Origin: Chitinophaga pinensis
GTDB taxonomy: Bacteria > Bacteroidota > Bacteroidia > NS11-12g > UBA9320
NCBI GenBank assembly: GCA_945889315.1
Contig: CAMDBP010000019.1
Location: 1-33,434 of the forward strand
Length of the DNA: 33,434 nt
Direction: 5' to 3'
The notes beneath the pieces were generated by a model. The model saw only the letters and a list, made by a program, of their open reading frames with translations, searched no databases and was not told the DNA's origin. The translations under genes and the position numbers were made by a program. How positions within the stretch are numbered: position 1 is the stretch's first letter; the number at the start of each line of letters is the position of its first letter. Positions 17,327 through 25,762 of the stretch are shown here, piece after piece.

Positions 17327-18340
17327 GTGATTTTTGCCATAACGGGTGCCAATGGATTTCTGGGTGTACATATTATACATCACTTACTCAAAAATGGACA
17401 TACTGTTCGCGCTATTATGCGGCCTTCTTCAAGCTTAGCAGAGTTTAATACGGTAAAAGAATGCTACGACCTCACGCCATTGGAATATGATAATCTAACC
17501 TGGCATCCGTGTGAGTTATTTGATATCGTCGGTTTACAAGAAAGTTTTTATGGCGTGGATTACGTCATGCATTTGGCAGGCGTAATTTCTTACCGAAAAC
17601 GAGATTTTAAAAAATTAATCCGAATAAATCATAGCTATACTGCCCACGTGGTAAATGTAGCGATGGATGTTGGGGTAAAAAAACTGTTGTATTGCAGCAG
17701 TATAGCCGCTATTTCAAAAAAGGGAAATGCTTCGCTGGTTAACGAAGATGCCGAGTGGGATAATGAATTACGGCACAGTAACTATGGATTTACAAAGCAC
17801 TTAGGAGAGTGTGAGTTATGGAGGGCTCAAGAAGAGGGACTTTCGGTAGTAGCGATAAACCCGGGTATTATTTTGGGTTACGGCGATTGGAATAAAGGAT
17901 CTAATCGATTATTTAAGAATGCCTCGTCAGGCTTTCCCTTCTACAGCAATGGCGTAACGGGCTGGGTGGGCGTAAAGGATGTTGCGCGCACAGCAGAGCA
18001 GTTGTGCCTTTCAGATATAACTGGCGAGCGCTTTATAGTAGTGAGTGAGAATAAACGTTTTAAGGAGGTGGCCGATTATATGACCAAGGCATTGGGAACT
18101 AAAAATCCCAGTATCGAGATTAAGGGATTTCTCTATAAGGCGGTCTATGGTATAGTGGCTATTAAAGAGTTTTTGGGCCTTCGTGGTATGTTAAGTAAAG
18201 AAACGGTGAGAGCCAGTGTTTCCCAAAACTATTTTGATAATGCTAAAATTAAGAAAGCCTTGAATTTTGAGTTTGAAAATATAGAAGAAGTGGTTAAGGA
18301 GTCGGTAGGTGGTTATATCTTAAAGAAACCGATCAAGTAA
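17327..18340 (+). CDS. Extended SDR / NAD-dependent epimerase-dehydratase family protein
   Basis: This 337-residue cytoplasmic oxidoreductase starts at a GTG. The N-terminal nucleotide-binding motif is ITGANGFLGVHI (TGxxGxxG). A YVMHLAGVISY strand, CSSIAAI, and the catalytic Y153-x3-K157 (YGFTK) follow. The layout resembles the dihydroflavonol-reductase/3-beta-hydroxysteroid dehydrogenase branch, which acts on ketone or sugar substrates with NAD(P)H, but the substrate cannot be assigned. It is divergent from the arginase-like gene, with only 40 bases between starts, and ends at a shared bidirectional terminator with rplY. No ATG lies early enough to keep the nucleotide-binding motif, so the GTG start is strongly supported. 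Confidence 0.88.
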   Translation: MIFAITGANGFLGVHIIHHLLKNGHTVRAIMRPSSSLAEFNTVKECYDLTPLEYDNLTWHPCELFDIVGLQESFYGVDYVMHLAGVISYRKRDFKKLIRINHSYTAHVVNVAMDVGVKKLLYCSSIAAISKKGNASLVNEDAEWDNELRHSNYGFTKHLGECELWRAQEEGLSVVAINPGIILGYGDWNKGSNRLFKNASSGFPFYSNGVTGWVGVKDVARTAEQLCLSDITGERFIVVSENKRFKEVADYMTKALGTKNPSIEIKGFLYKAVYGIVAIKEFLGLRGMLSKETVRASVSQNYFDNAKIKKALNFEFENIEEVVKESVGGYILKKPIK

Positions 18341-18385
18341 GTACATCCTTTCATAAACATGGTTTCAGCCCATTTTAACCTACAA

Positions 18386-18417
18386 AAAAGCCCCTAATGG
18401 AAAGATTAGGGGCTTTT
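18386..18417. terminator. Bidirectional intrinsic terminator
   Basis: A perfect 13-bp stem AAAAGCCCCTAAT / ATTAGGGGCTTTT (18386-18398 with 18405-18417, loop GGAAAG) lies between the convergent SDR and rplY genes. It has A/T runs on both sides. Confidence 0.92.
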
Positions 18418-18437
18418 AATTTTAGATCAATCAGAAA

Positions 18438-19067
18438 TTATTCTTCTGCTGTATCCTCTGCTGTATCTTCTGTCGCAGTTTCTTCGTCTTCTACGACAGC
18501 ACTAGCTCCAGCCGCACTTCTTGCAGCTCTAGTTACGATTACAGAAACGATAGAGTTGTTTGGTGAATCTAATAAAGTAAGATTCTCTACATTAATTTCA
18601 CCAACCTTCACACTTTTACCTATTTGTAATTTATTGATGTTAACTTCTATGTACTCAGGTAAATCAGCAATTAAACCTTTTACGGTAAGTTTTTTGATTT
18701 TAAGTTGAAGCTTACCACCGGCTCTTACACCCGGAGAGTTTCCTACTATTTTTACAGGTACAGGTATAGCAATTGGGCTATCGGCAGTTACTTCCATAAA
18801 ATCAGCATGCATAATATCTTCCGATACTGGCTCAAACTGAAGTTCTTGAACTTTAGCTAACTTCACTATATTTCCTACTTCTAGTTTCACTAGATACGTG
18901 TTAGGTGTATATACTAAATGCTTAAAATCAGCTTGATAAACTGAAAAATGGTGATTCTCACCTTTTCCATAAATAACACAAGGTACTTTACCTTCGTTTC
19001 TTAGTTTTTTGTTAGAAGACTTTCCTAATGCGTCTCTAACTTCACCTTTTAGTGCGATTACTTTCAT
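18438..19067 (-). CDS. rplY: 50S ribosomal protein L25/general stress protein Ctc
   Basis: This 209-residue protein is the long, two-domain form of L25 that binds 5S rRNA. The N-terminal domain (about 1-92) opens MKVIALKGEVRDALGKSSNKK with VPCVIYGKGE. The C-terminal TL5/CTC domain (about 93-185) contains HADFMEV and a GVRAGGKLQ segment. A run of Glu, Asp, Thr and Ala follows at the end (EDEETATEDTAEDTAEE), an acidic tail of a kind common on this protein. It lies 25 bases after prs, as in many bacteria where prs and the L25 gene are neighbours, and is probably co-transcribed with it. Confidence 0.94.
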   Translation of the reverse strand: MKVIALKGEVRDALGKSSNKKLRNEGKVPCVIYGKGENHHFSVYQADFKHLVYTPNTYLVKLEVGNIVKLAKVQELQFEPVSEDIMHADFMEVTADSPIAIPVPVKIVGNSPGVRAGGKLQLKIKKLTVKGLIADLPEYIEVNINKLQIGKSVKVGEINVENLTLLDSPNNSIVSVIVTRAARSAAGASAVVEDEETATEDTAEDTAEE

Positions 19068-19092
19068 TTTCTAAATATTAAAATCGTTATTG

Positions 19093-20064
19093 TTAAATTA
19101 ATTCTGGTTGATAGGTATCCGATATGTTAAATAACGAGCTGATAGATTCGAACTCGGATACATTTCTGATGGCATTTGCGAATAGTTTATCTACGCTTAG
19201 TACTTTTATCTTGTTATAATTCCCTGGTTTTATAGGTATGGTATCACAAAGTATGATTTCTTCGAGCACAGAGTTTTCTAAATTTTCGTAGGCTTTACCG
19301 CTCAAAACCGGATGCGTACATACAGCTCTTACCGATTTAGCACCTTGCTCTTTGATAAGTGATGCTGCTTTACACAACGTGTTGGCTGTGTCGCATATAT
19401 CGTCAATGAGTACCACATCTTTTCCTTCTACGTCTCCAATCACAGTCATAGAAGCGATTTCATTTGCTCTCTTACGTGCTTTATCGCAAATCACCATTTC
19501 GGTACCTAAAAACTTAGCAAATTCTCTCACTCTTTTTGTGGCTCCCACGTCAGGAGCTGCGAGTACAAGGTCAGGAGTTTGTATGCTTTTGATATAAGGA
19601 ATAAAGATTACGGTAGAATCTAAGTGGTCCACCGGTATATCAAAAAATCCTTGTATTTGTGGTGCGTGTAAGTCCATGGTCATTACGCGGTCTGCACCAG
19701 CGGCTGTAAGAATGTTGGCCACCATTTTAGAACTAATAGGAACGCGCGGTTTATCTTTTCTGTCTTGTCTAGCTAATCCGAAGTAAGGAATAACGGCAAC
19801 CACCTTGTGAGCAGATGCTCGTTTAGCTGCATCAATAAGCATCAACAACTCCATTAGGTTATCTGCAGGAGGCATGGTAGATTGAATGATAAACACATCA
19901 CATCCACGCACACTTTCGTCAATGCATGGCTGAAATTCGCCATCACTAAAAATGTTAACCGTAACTGTACCTAATTTTTGACCATAAGCGAGAGCTATTT
20001 TCGCTCCGAGTGGTTCTGAGCCGGATCCGGCAAATATTTTGACTTTATTTATAAAAGAGGGCAT
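19093..20064 (-). CDS. prs: Ribose-phosphate pyrophosphokinase (PRPP synthase)
   Basis: This 323-residue enzyme makes PRPP from ribose 5-phosphate and ATP for nucleotide, histidine and NAD synthesis. Key blocks are the N-terminal KIFAGSGSEPLGAKIA, the RQDRKDKPR flexible loop (about 99-107), the metal-binding DLHAPQIQGFF (from D131) and the PRPP-binding loop VVLIDDICDTANTL (about 217-230). Most PRPP synthases read DDMIDTAGT in that loop. Here the second half is CDTANT, a variant of the same loop. It is followed by rplY. Upstream is the terminator of tRNA-Gln, so it must have its own promoter, for which I saw no clear TAnnTTTG. Confidence 0.95.
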   Translation of the reverse strand: MPSFINKVKIFAGSGSEPLGAKIALAYGQKLGTVTVNIFSDGEFQPCIDESVRGCDVFIIQSTMPPADNLMELLMLIDAAKRASAHKVVAVIPYFGLARQDRKDKPRVPISSKMVANILTAAGADRVMTMDLHAPQIQGFFDIPVDHLDSTVIFIPYIKSIQTPDLVLAAPDVGATKRVREFAKFLGTEMVICDKARKRANEIASMTVIGDVEGKDVVLIDDICDTANTLCKAASLIKEQGAKSVRAVCTHPVLSGKAYENLENSVLEEIILCDTIPIKPGNYNKIKVLSVDKLFANAIRNVSEFESISSLFNISDTYQPELI

Positions 20065-20142
20065 ATCGTTGTTTTACTTTCACCCCTTATACTTCAAAAG
20101 GGTTATCATAAACTATTGAGTTTTTTACGCTCTATAGTAAAG

Positions 20143-20172
20143 AAAAAAAGAGGTAAAAAAACCTCTTTTTTT
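20143..20172 (-). terminator. Intrinsic terminator after tRNA-Gln
   Basis: On the minus strand the stem AAAAAAAGAGGT / ACCTCTTTTTTT (12 bp, 6-base loop) ends in a T run a few bases after the tRNA CCA end. It separates the recQ/tRNA transcript from prs. Confidence 0.85.
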
Positions 20173-20177
20173 CACTT

Positions 20178-20253
20178 TGGTTGGCCGACCAGGTTTCGAA
20201 CCTGGACTCTTCTGTACCAAAAACAGACGTGTTGCCAGTTACACCATCGGCCA
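20178..20253 (-). tRNA. tRNA-Gln (anticodon UUG)
   Basis: The 76-base minus-strand sequence folds into a full cloverleaf. The acceptor TGGCCGA pairs with TCGGCCA, with discriminator A and an encoded CCA. The D stem is GTGT/ACAC. The anticodon stem is TCTGT/ACAGA with loop TTTTGGT, giving anticodon TTG. The T arm is CCAGG-TTCGAAA-CCTGG. The U1-A72 pair and anticodon fit glutamine. It starts 28 bases after the recQ stop and may be processed from the recQ transcript. Confidence 0.97.
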
Positions 20254-20281
20254 ATTCGGGTGCAAATTTAATTGGATATTT

Positions 20282-22474
20282 TTAATTTGCAACATCGCTC
20301 ATGAATTGTATTTGAAATACTTTCATTTCTTCATGAGAAAATTCTCCATCGTAAGCATTAACAGCAGCATCAATACTGCCCGTGTCATCAGATTTAAGAT
20401 ACTCGTATATGTCTTCCCGACCTTCGTCATCAATCAATTCATCGATGTAATACATAAGATCTACTTGGGTTCCAGAGTATACAATAGCTTCTAGTTCTTC
20501 CAGTAGCTCCTCGTAATCTAAACCTTGCCCCTTAGCTATATCCTCCAGAGGCACTTTCTTATCAATATTTTGAATGATGTGTATTTTTCGTGCGCTTTTG
20601 TTTACTACAGACTTAAGAACTAGGTCATCTGGGCGCTCTATTTCATGGGTTTCTACATACTCTGCAATAAGTTCAATGAATTTTGTACCAAACTTTCTTG
20701 CTTTGTTTTTACCTACCCCTGTTATATTTTCCATTTCCTCCATGGTGATAGGATATTTAAATGCCATATCTTCTAGGGAAGTTTGCTGGAAAATTACATA
20801 AGGAGGAAGTCCCATTTCTTTGGCAACCTCTTTTTGAAGGTCTTTAAGTTGACCGTAAAGTCTTTGGTCAAAAACGGCTTCAAGTTGTATGTTGTCAAAA
20901 TCTGAATCGCTAATTGCTTCAAATTCACGATCTTGTGCTAGATCAATTCGAGTAGGACTTTGAATAAATGCTAAGCCTTCTTCGCTAATAGAAAGCAAGC
21001 CGTATAATTCAATATTTTTAACAATGTAATTGTTGATTTGAGCATATCGAATTACGGTTTTCCAGAAGTTTGCACCTTTTTCTTTTCCTTTTCCAAAAAA
21101 CTCAAACTTATCGTGTTTATAGGCTTTAACTTCTTGAGATGATTTTCCAATCAACATTTCAATAACATGCTTTATGGCTACTTTTCCTGCGGTATGATCT
21201 ATAGTTTTAAGTGCCATCACCATTTCCTTGGTTACTTCAATAGTGTCTCGTGGATTGCGGCAGTTATCACACATTTTGTCGCATTTGTCTGCGTCAAAAT
21301 TTTCGCCAAAATAATGAAGAAGAGATTTACGTCTACATTGCGAAGACTCGGCAAAATAGGCCATTTCTGAGATGAGTTGTGTTCCTATTTCTCGCTCGGC
21401 TACAGGTTTGTCTTTTAAAAATTTTTCTAATTTCTCGGTATCTTTTGGATTGTAGAACAAAACGCAATCGCCTTCTAAACCGTCCCTGCCGGCTCTTCCG
21501 GTTTCTTGGTAGTATCCTTCTAATGATTTGGGTACATCGTAATGAATCACAAATCGCACATCTGGTTTATCTATTCCCATACCAAATGCAATGGTTGCAC
21601 AGATTACATCTGCATCTTCCATTAAAAATTTATCTTGGTTACCAGCTCTTGTTTTAGCATCCAGTCCGGCATGATAAGGCAGCGCATTGATGCCGTTGGC
21701 CAGAAGTATTTCTGCAACGTCTTCGGTCTTTTTTCGGCTAAGGCAATAGATAATACCACTTTGGCCTCTTCGTTTGTTTACAAACGAGATAAGGTCTTTC
21801 ATGGTTTGCGCCTTGCTTCCCTTCGGCATTACCTCATAAAAAAGGTTCCCTCGGTTAAAAGATGATTTAAACACTTGCGCATCTAGCATATTCAAACTTT
21901 TTTGAATATCCATTTGTACTTTAGGTGTAGCCGTAGCGGTAAGTGCCACCATTGGCACATCATCTATTTCTTTAACGATTTGTTTTATACGGCGGTATTC
22001 TGGACGAAAATCATGACCCCATTCTGAGATACAATGCGCTTCATCCACTGCAACAAAACTTACTTGAACAGATCTTAAAAAATCAATGGTCTCATCTTTT
22101 TTTAGAGTTTCAGGGGCTACGTATAGCATTTTGGTTTTACCAGAGCTCACATCCGCTTTTACCTTATCTGTTTGTGTTTTGGTAAGCGATGAGTTTAGAA
22201 AGTGTGCTACCGCATCACTATCTCCAAAACCCCGAATGGCGTCCACTTGATTTTTCATCAGTGCGATCAATGGGGATATAATAATTGCCGTGCCTGGACA
22301 AATCAAAGCAGGCAATTGATAACATAACGATTTCCCTGCTCCAGTGGGCATGATTACGAAACAATCATTACCTTTCATAATGGTTGAGATTACCTCCTCC
22401 TGCATTCCTTTAAACGAGTCAAAACCAAAAAACTCTTTTAAACTCTTCTTCAAATCAACAACTTCAGATGCCAT
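20282..22474 (-). CDS. recQ: ATP-dependent DNA helicase RecQ
   Basis: This 730-residue 3'-5' DNA helicase acts in recombination and replication-fork repair. It has PTGAGKS (Walker A, 43-49), DEAH (144-147), a SGIIYCLSRK motif, the arginine-finger motif YYQETGRAGRDG (about 321-332), and an RQC zinc site formed by C380, C398, C402 and C405. An HRDC domain lies at about 540-615. Beyond it are ~110 extra residues, including a helical HTH-like segment (VPLEDIAKGQGLDYEELLEELE) and an acidic end. This long form is common in Bacteroidota; E. coli RecQ has 609 residues. It is divergent from the kdsD-like gene, and tRNA-Gln follows 28 bases after it. Confidence 0.95.
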   Translation of the reverse strand: MASEVVDLKKSLKEFFGFDSFKGMQEEVISTIMKGNDCFVIMPTGAGKSLCYQLPALICPGTAIIISPLIALMKNQVDAIRGFGDSDAVAHFLNSSLTKTQTDKVKADVSSGKTKMLYVAPETLKKDETIDFLRSVQVSFVAVDEAHCISEWGHDFRPEYRRIKQIVKEIDDVPMVALTATATPKVQMDIQKSLNMLDAQVFKSSFNRGNLFYEVMPKGSKAQTMKDLISFVNKRRGQSGIIYCLSRKKTEDVAEILLANGINALPYHAGLDAKTRAGNQDKFLMEDADVICATIAFGMGIDKPDVRFVIHYDVPKSLEGYYQETGRAGRDGLEGDCVLFYNPKDTEKLEKFLKDKPVAEREIGTQLISEMAYFAESSQCRRKSLLHYFGENFDADKCDKMCDNCRNPRDTIEVTKEMVMALKTIDHTAGKVAIKHVIEMLIGKSSQEVKAYKHDKFEFFGKGKEKGANFWKTVIRYAQINNYIVKNIELYGLLSISEEGLAFIQSPTRIDLAQDREFEAISDSDFDNIQLEAVFDQRLYGQLKDLQKEVAKEMGLPPYVIFQQTSLEDMAFKYPITMEEMENITGVGKNKARKFGTKFIELIAEYVETHEIERPDDLVLKSVVNKSARKIHIIQNIDKKVPLEDIAKGQGLDYEELLEELEAIVYSGTQVDLMYYIDELIDDEGREDIYEYLKSDDTGSIDAAVNAYDGEFSHEEMKVFQIQFMSDVAN

Positions 22475-22572
22475 TTTTTTCTCTTCTCTATCTTTATTCT
22501 TCTAAATGTCGGACTAATATAAGGCAACTTACACCACTTGACGAAATAAATTTTTAATTTGCATAAAATATT

Positions 22573-23538
22573 GTGTTAAAATCTACCGAAATACTTCAAA
22601 TAGGGATAAATACCATCCTTATGGAAAGCGCCAGCTTGCAAAAGTTAAGTACCTTATTAAATGAGAACTTCAGCAAAGCCGTAGAGGATATCTTAAAAAT
22701 AAAAGGAAGGGTTGTAGTTACAGGCATCGGCAAGAGCGCCATAATAGCACAGAAAATAGTAGCTACTTTTAATAGCACTGGTACTCCCGCGCTTTACATG
22801 CATGCGGCAGATGCAATACATGGTGACCTGGGAATGATACAGCACGATGACCTTGTTATTTGTATCTCCAAAAGTGGAAATAGCCCAGAAATAAAGGCTC
22901 TTGCCCCGTTAATAACTAAAAATAATAATATCCTAATTGGTATGGTTGGGAATTTAGATTCGTATTTAGCCCATAATAGCACCTACATTCTGGATACTAC
23001 CGTTGATGCGGAGGCATGTCCCAATAATTTGGCACCTACTACGAGTACAACTGCGCAAATGGCGATGGGTGATGCCTTAGCTGTAGCGTTAATAAAATGC
23101 AGAGATTTTAAGTCAAACGACTTTGCGAAGTATCATCCCGGTGGTGCTCTGGGAAAAAAACTATATTTAACGTTAGGTGATATGGCTCAAGCGAATGCAA
23201 GACCTACTGTTACAGAGAACGAGACGTTATCAGATTGTATTATTGCGATGACCAAAGGAAGATTAGGTGCAGTTTTGGTGATCAAGAATAGCTCTCTAGT
23301 TGGAATTATAACAGACGGTGATTTGAGAAGAATGCTTGCCAACCATACTAATATAGGTAGTTTTGTTGCTAAAGATATTATGACTCATAATCCAACTACA
23401 GTGCAAGGCGACACGCTTGCCATGGATGGTGTTGATTATATTAGAGAAAAGAAAATAAATCATCTCATTGTAGTGCGTGAAGACAATGAATTTGGCTTAG
23501 TTCATATACAAGATTTAATTAAAGAAGGATTGATTTGA
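22573..23538 (+). CDS. kdsD: Arabinose-5-phosphate isomerase (KpsF/GutQ family, SIS plus CBS domains)
   Basis: This 321-residue protein interconverts ribulose 5-phosphate and arabinose 5-phosphate, the first step toward Kdo of lipopolysaccharide. The SIS domain (about 35-195) has VVVTGIGKSAIIAQK, HAADAIHGDLGMI, SKSGNSPEIK and PTTSTTAQMAMGDALA. A pair of CBS domains (about 205-321) follows with GIITDGDLRRML and MTHNPTTV. The start is a GTG; an ATG 16 codons later (22621) is possible but would remove part of the first helix. It is divergent from recQ by 98 bases and overlaps the next gene by 4 bases. kdsA and kdsB are not in the window. Confidence 0.93.
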   Translation: MLKSTEILQIGINTILMESASLQKLSTLLNENFSKAVEDILKIKGRVVVTGIGKSAIIAQKIVATFNSTGTPALYMHAADAIHGDLGMIQHDDLVICISKSGNSPEIKALAPLITKNNNILIGMVGNLDSYLAHNSTYILDTTVDAEACPNNLAPTTSTTAQMAMGDALAVALIKCRDFKSNDFAKYHPGGALGKKLYLTLGDMAQANARPTVTENETLSDCIIAMTKGRLGAVLVIKNSSLVGIITDGDLRRMLANHTNIGSFVAKDIMTHNPTTVQGDTLAMDGVDYIREKKINHLIVVREDNEFGLVHIQDLIKEGLI

Positions 23539-24620
23539 AACAATTAAAAAATACATATGCCATTATTTTGGCTGGAGGAATAGGTAGCAGATTTTGGCCT
23601 ATTAGTAGAGAACATAAACCTAAACAGTTCTTAGATATACTTGGCACAGGCAAAACATTAATTCAGGATGCGTACGATCGTTATACGCAACTTTTGCTTC
23701 CCGAGAACATCTTTATTATTACGAATAGTGATTATGTAAACCTCGTAAAAGAGCAGTTGCCAGAAATTTCTTCGAATCAAATACTGGGTGAGCCAGTTGG
23801 AAAAAATACTGCTGCGTGTGTTGCCTATGCTGCACATAAAATTTCAGAATTATCAGAAGATGGGGTATTAATTGTAGCCCCAAGCGATCATCTTATTCAG
23901 GATACGACTAATTTTATTAATCAAATGCATACGGCACATAGGTATGCAAAGGATCACGATGCACTGATCACGTTGGGGTTAAAACCGCACCGACCAGATA
24001 CCGGATATGGTTACATTCAATTTGACGAAAAGGAAGTAAGTTCAGGGATAAACAAGGTCAAAACCTTCACCGAGAAACCTCCAATGGAGCTGGCTGAAAA
24101 GTTTCTAGAAAGTGGAGATTTTCTTTGGAATAGCGGAATGTTTGTATGGAGTATACCTTCTATTTTAAAAGCACTCAATGAACATTTACCGGAGATGAAT
24201 TTAACTTTTTCGGAAGGTAAAGGCGCATACAATACGGCAATTGAAGTTAGTCATATTCAACGAATATATACCGAGATAAGTAGCATTTCTATTGATAACG
24301 GTCTTTTAGAAAAGGCAGATAATGTATATGTGCTACCTTCGGATTTTGGCTGGAGCGATCTAGGAACCTGGAAAAGTGTTCATGAAAAAATAGCTACTGG
24401 GGAGACAAATACCGTACTAAATGCAACATTGCATGCTTCCAATTCTTCGAATAACTTGGTTATCAGCGATAGTAAAAAGCTAATCGTTATTAACGACTTA
24501 GATGGCTATTTTGTGATAGATACCGCCGATGCTTTGCTCATTTGTAAGTCAGATCAAGAGCAAGAAGTTAAGAAAATATCTACCGACATTAAGAAAAAAT
24601 ACGGAGGAAAATATAGTTAG
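23535..24620 (+). CDS. manC: Mannose-1-phosphate guanylyltransferase
   Basis: This 361-residue nucleotidyltransferase makes GDP-mannose from mannose 1-phosphate and GTP for surface polysaccharides or glycoproteins. The signature LAGGIGSRFWPISREHKPKQF (12-32) is intact. APSDHLI, FTEKP, NSGMFVW, a VLPSDFGWSDLGTWKS block and a short C-terminal beta-helical part follow. It lacks the fused phosphomannose isomerase cupin of longer ManC proteins. The start is a TTG that overlaps the kdsD stop (TTGA, 4 bases), so translational coupling is likely. The next gene begins 1 base after its stop. Confidence 0.93.
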   Translation: MKQLKNTYAIILAGGIGSRFWPISREHKPKQFLDILGTGKTLIQDAYDRYTQLLLPENIFIITNSDYVNLVKEQLPEISSNQILGEPVGKNTAACVAYAAHKISELSEDGVLIVAPSDHLIQDTTNFINQMHTAHRYAKDHDALITLGLKPHRPDTGYGYIQFDEKEVSSGINKVKTFTEKPPMELAEKFLESGDFLWNSGMFVWSIPSILKALNEHLPEMNLTFSEGKGAYNTAIEVSHIQRIYTEISSISIDNGLLEKADNVYVLPSDFGWSDLGTWKSVHEKIATGETNTVLNATLHASNSSNNLVISDSKKLIVINDLDGYFVIDTADALLICKSDQEQEVKKISTDIKKKYGGKYS

Positions 24621-24621
24621 C

Positions 24622-25761
24622 ATGTCTAAGTACGTCTACTTACTTTTCTTGATTCTGGTCTCCTCGTTTTCTGACCGATCTGAAGTAGACGTTCGTAAGA
24701 ATGAAATAGTAAACCCCGATGCGTTACGTTCCTTTTTCGAGTCCTTAAAGGCTTTGGAGATGCAACAAACGACAACAGTTTCCATAATTCACCTTGGAGA
24801 TTCACATATTCAAGCAGATTTTATGACAAGCCATGTACGTAAAAAAATGCAAGATTGTTTTGGGAATGCGGGGAGAGGCTTTGTTTTTCCGTATAAAATA
24901 GCGCACACAAACGGAGCGTTTGATATTGGTTTTAGTTATGAGGGAGACTGGCACTATGGCTCTATTTTACACCGTGGGAATTGCGACATCGGAATGTCTG
25001 GATACTCGATTGCCGCTTCAGATAACGCTAAGTTTACTATGGATGCAGGCAAGAAGGAAGGTAATTATGCTGCATTTACCAAGTTGACTTTTTTAACCAA
25101 TAGGGGCAGCTTTAGACCCACGGAATTTTCAAGTCATTATTCTCCAATCGAAGGAAATAGAAATGTAATTTATTTTAAAAATAAAGAAGACAGCCTTCAA
25201 TTTAGTCCTGTTGCTGAAAATGGAAGCCTGCCAGAATTGCAAGGTATCATTTTAGAAAATGAAAACCCGGGCGTCCTTTATCACGCTATGGGGATAAATG
25301 GGAGCACACTAGCGCAGTACTTAAAATGTACGAACTTTGAGAAGCAATCAGCCGACCTTAATCCTAATTTGATTATTGTAAGCTTTGGAACAAATGATGG
25401 GTATCGACCAAGCTCGGGATTTTGTGTGTCGTGTATTAAAGAAAATTATAGAACTCTAATTGTTAAGATTAGAAGTCAAAACCCCAATACATCCATATTA
25501 CTCACCTCTCCTTCAGACCATTTTTATCAGAAGAATAATAACCCCAATACCAAAAAAATTGCTGATGCGCTCGTGGAACTGGCAATAGAAGAAAATGTTG
25601 CGGTATGGAATTGGTATGAGATAATGGGGGGAAGTAATTCTATGGTAAAATGGAAAAATGAGGGGCTTGCAAGCGGAGATCTTATTCATTTTACGAAGGA
25701 AGGATACGCACTTCAAGGAGAATTATTGTACGAAGCGCTTATACATCAATATCCAAACTAG
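24622..25761 (+). CDS. Periplasmic SGNH/GDSL-type hydrolase or acetyltransferase
   Basis: This 379-residue protein starts with a likely signal peptide or anchor (YVYLLFLILVSSF, residues 4-16) and continues as an SGNH-fold enzyme. Block I is HLGDSHIQ with nucleophile S61, block III is SFGTNDG with N258, and block V is DLIH with D353 and H356, completing the Ser-Asp-His triad. GDSH in block I resembles the AlgJ/AlgX and PatB groups that work with MBOAT acyltransferases. The MBOAT gene starts 1 base downstream, so the two likely transfer acyl groups to an exported polysaccharide. The ATG at 24622 is chosen because earlier starts lie inside manC and would hide the signal peptide. Confidence 0.82.
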   Translation: MSKYVYLLFLILVSSFSDRSEVDVRKNEIVNPDALRSFFESLKALEMQQTTTVSIIHLGDSHIQADFMTSHVRKKMQDCFGNAGRGFVFPYKIAHTNGAFDIGFSYEGDWHYGSILHRGNCDIGMSGYSIAASDNAKFTMDAGKKEGNYAAFTKLTFLTNRGSFRPTEFSSHYSPIEGNRNVIYFKNKEDSLQFSPVAENGSLPELQGIILENENPGVLYHAMGINGSTLAQYLKCTNFEKQSADLNPNLIIVSFGTNDGYRPSSGFCVSCIKENYRTLIVKIRSQNPNTSILLTSPSDHFYQKNNNPNTKKIADALVELAIEENVAVWNWYEIMGGSNSMVKWKNEGLASGDLIHFTKEGYALQGELLYEALIHQYPN

Positions 25762-25762
25762 T

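Noticed and set aside
17287-17352. 22-codon upstream extension of the arginase-like gene
   Set aside because: It overlaps the divergent SDR start and a perfect -7 element at 17306-17313; the ATG at 17286 is more likely.
18397-18708. 103-codon plus-strand frame rich in Ser/Val/Ala
   Set aside because: It is the reverse reading of the acidic tail of L25 and overlaps the terminator; low complexity explains it.
20177-20494. Plus-strand reading frame beginning MVGRPGFEPG
   Set aside because: The GRPGFEPG start is the well-known antisense translation of a tRNA T arm. The frame runs across tRNA-Gln and the recQ 3' end and is not a gene.
24529-24621. Upstream extension of the SGNH gene into manC
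   Set aside because: The extension would give 31 extra residues before a clear signal peptide; the ATG at 24622 right after the manC stop is better.
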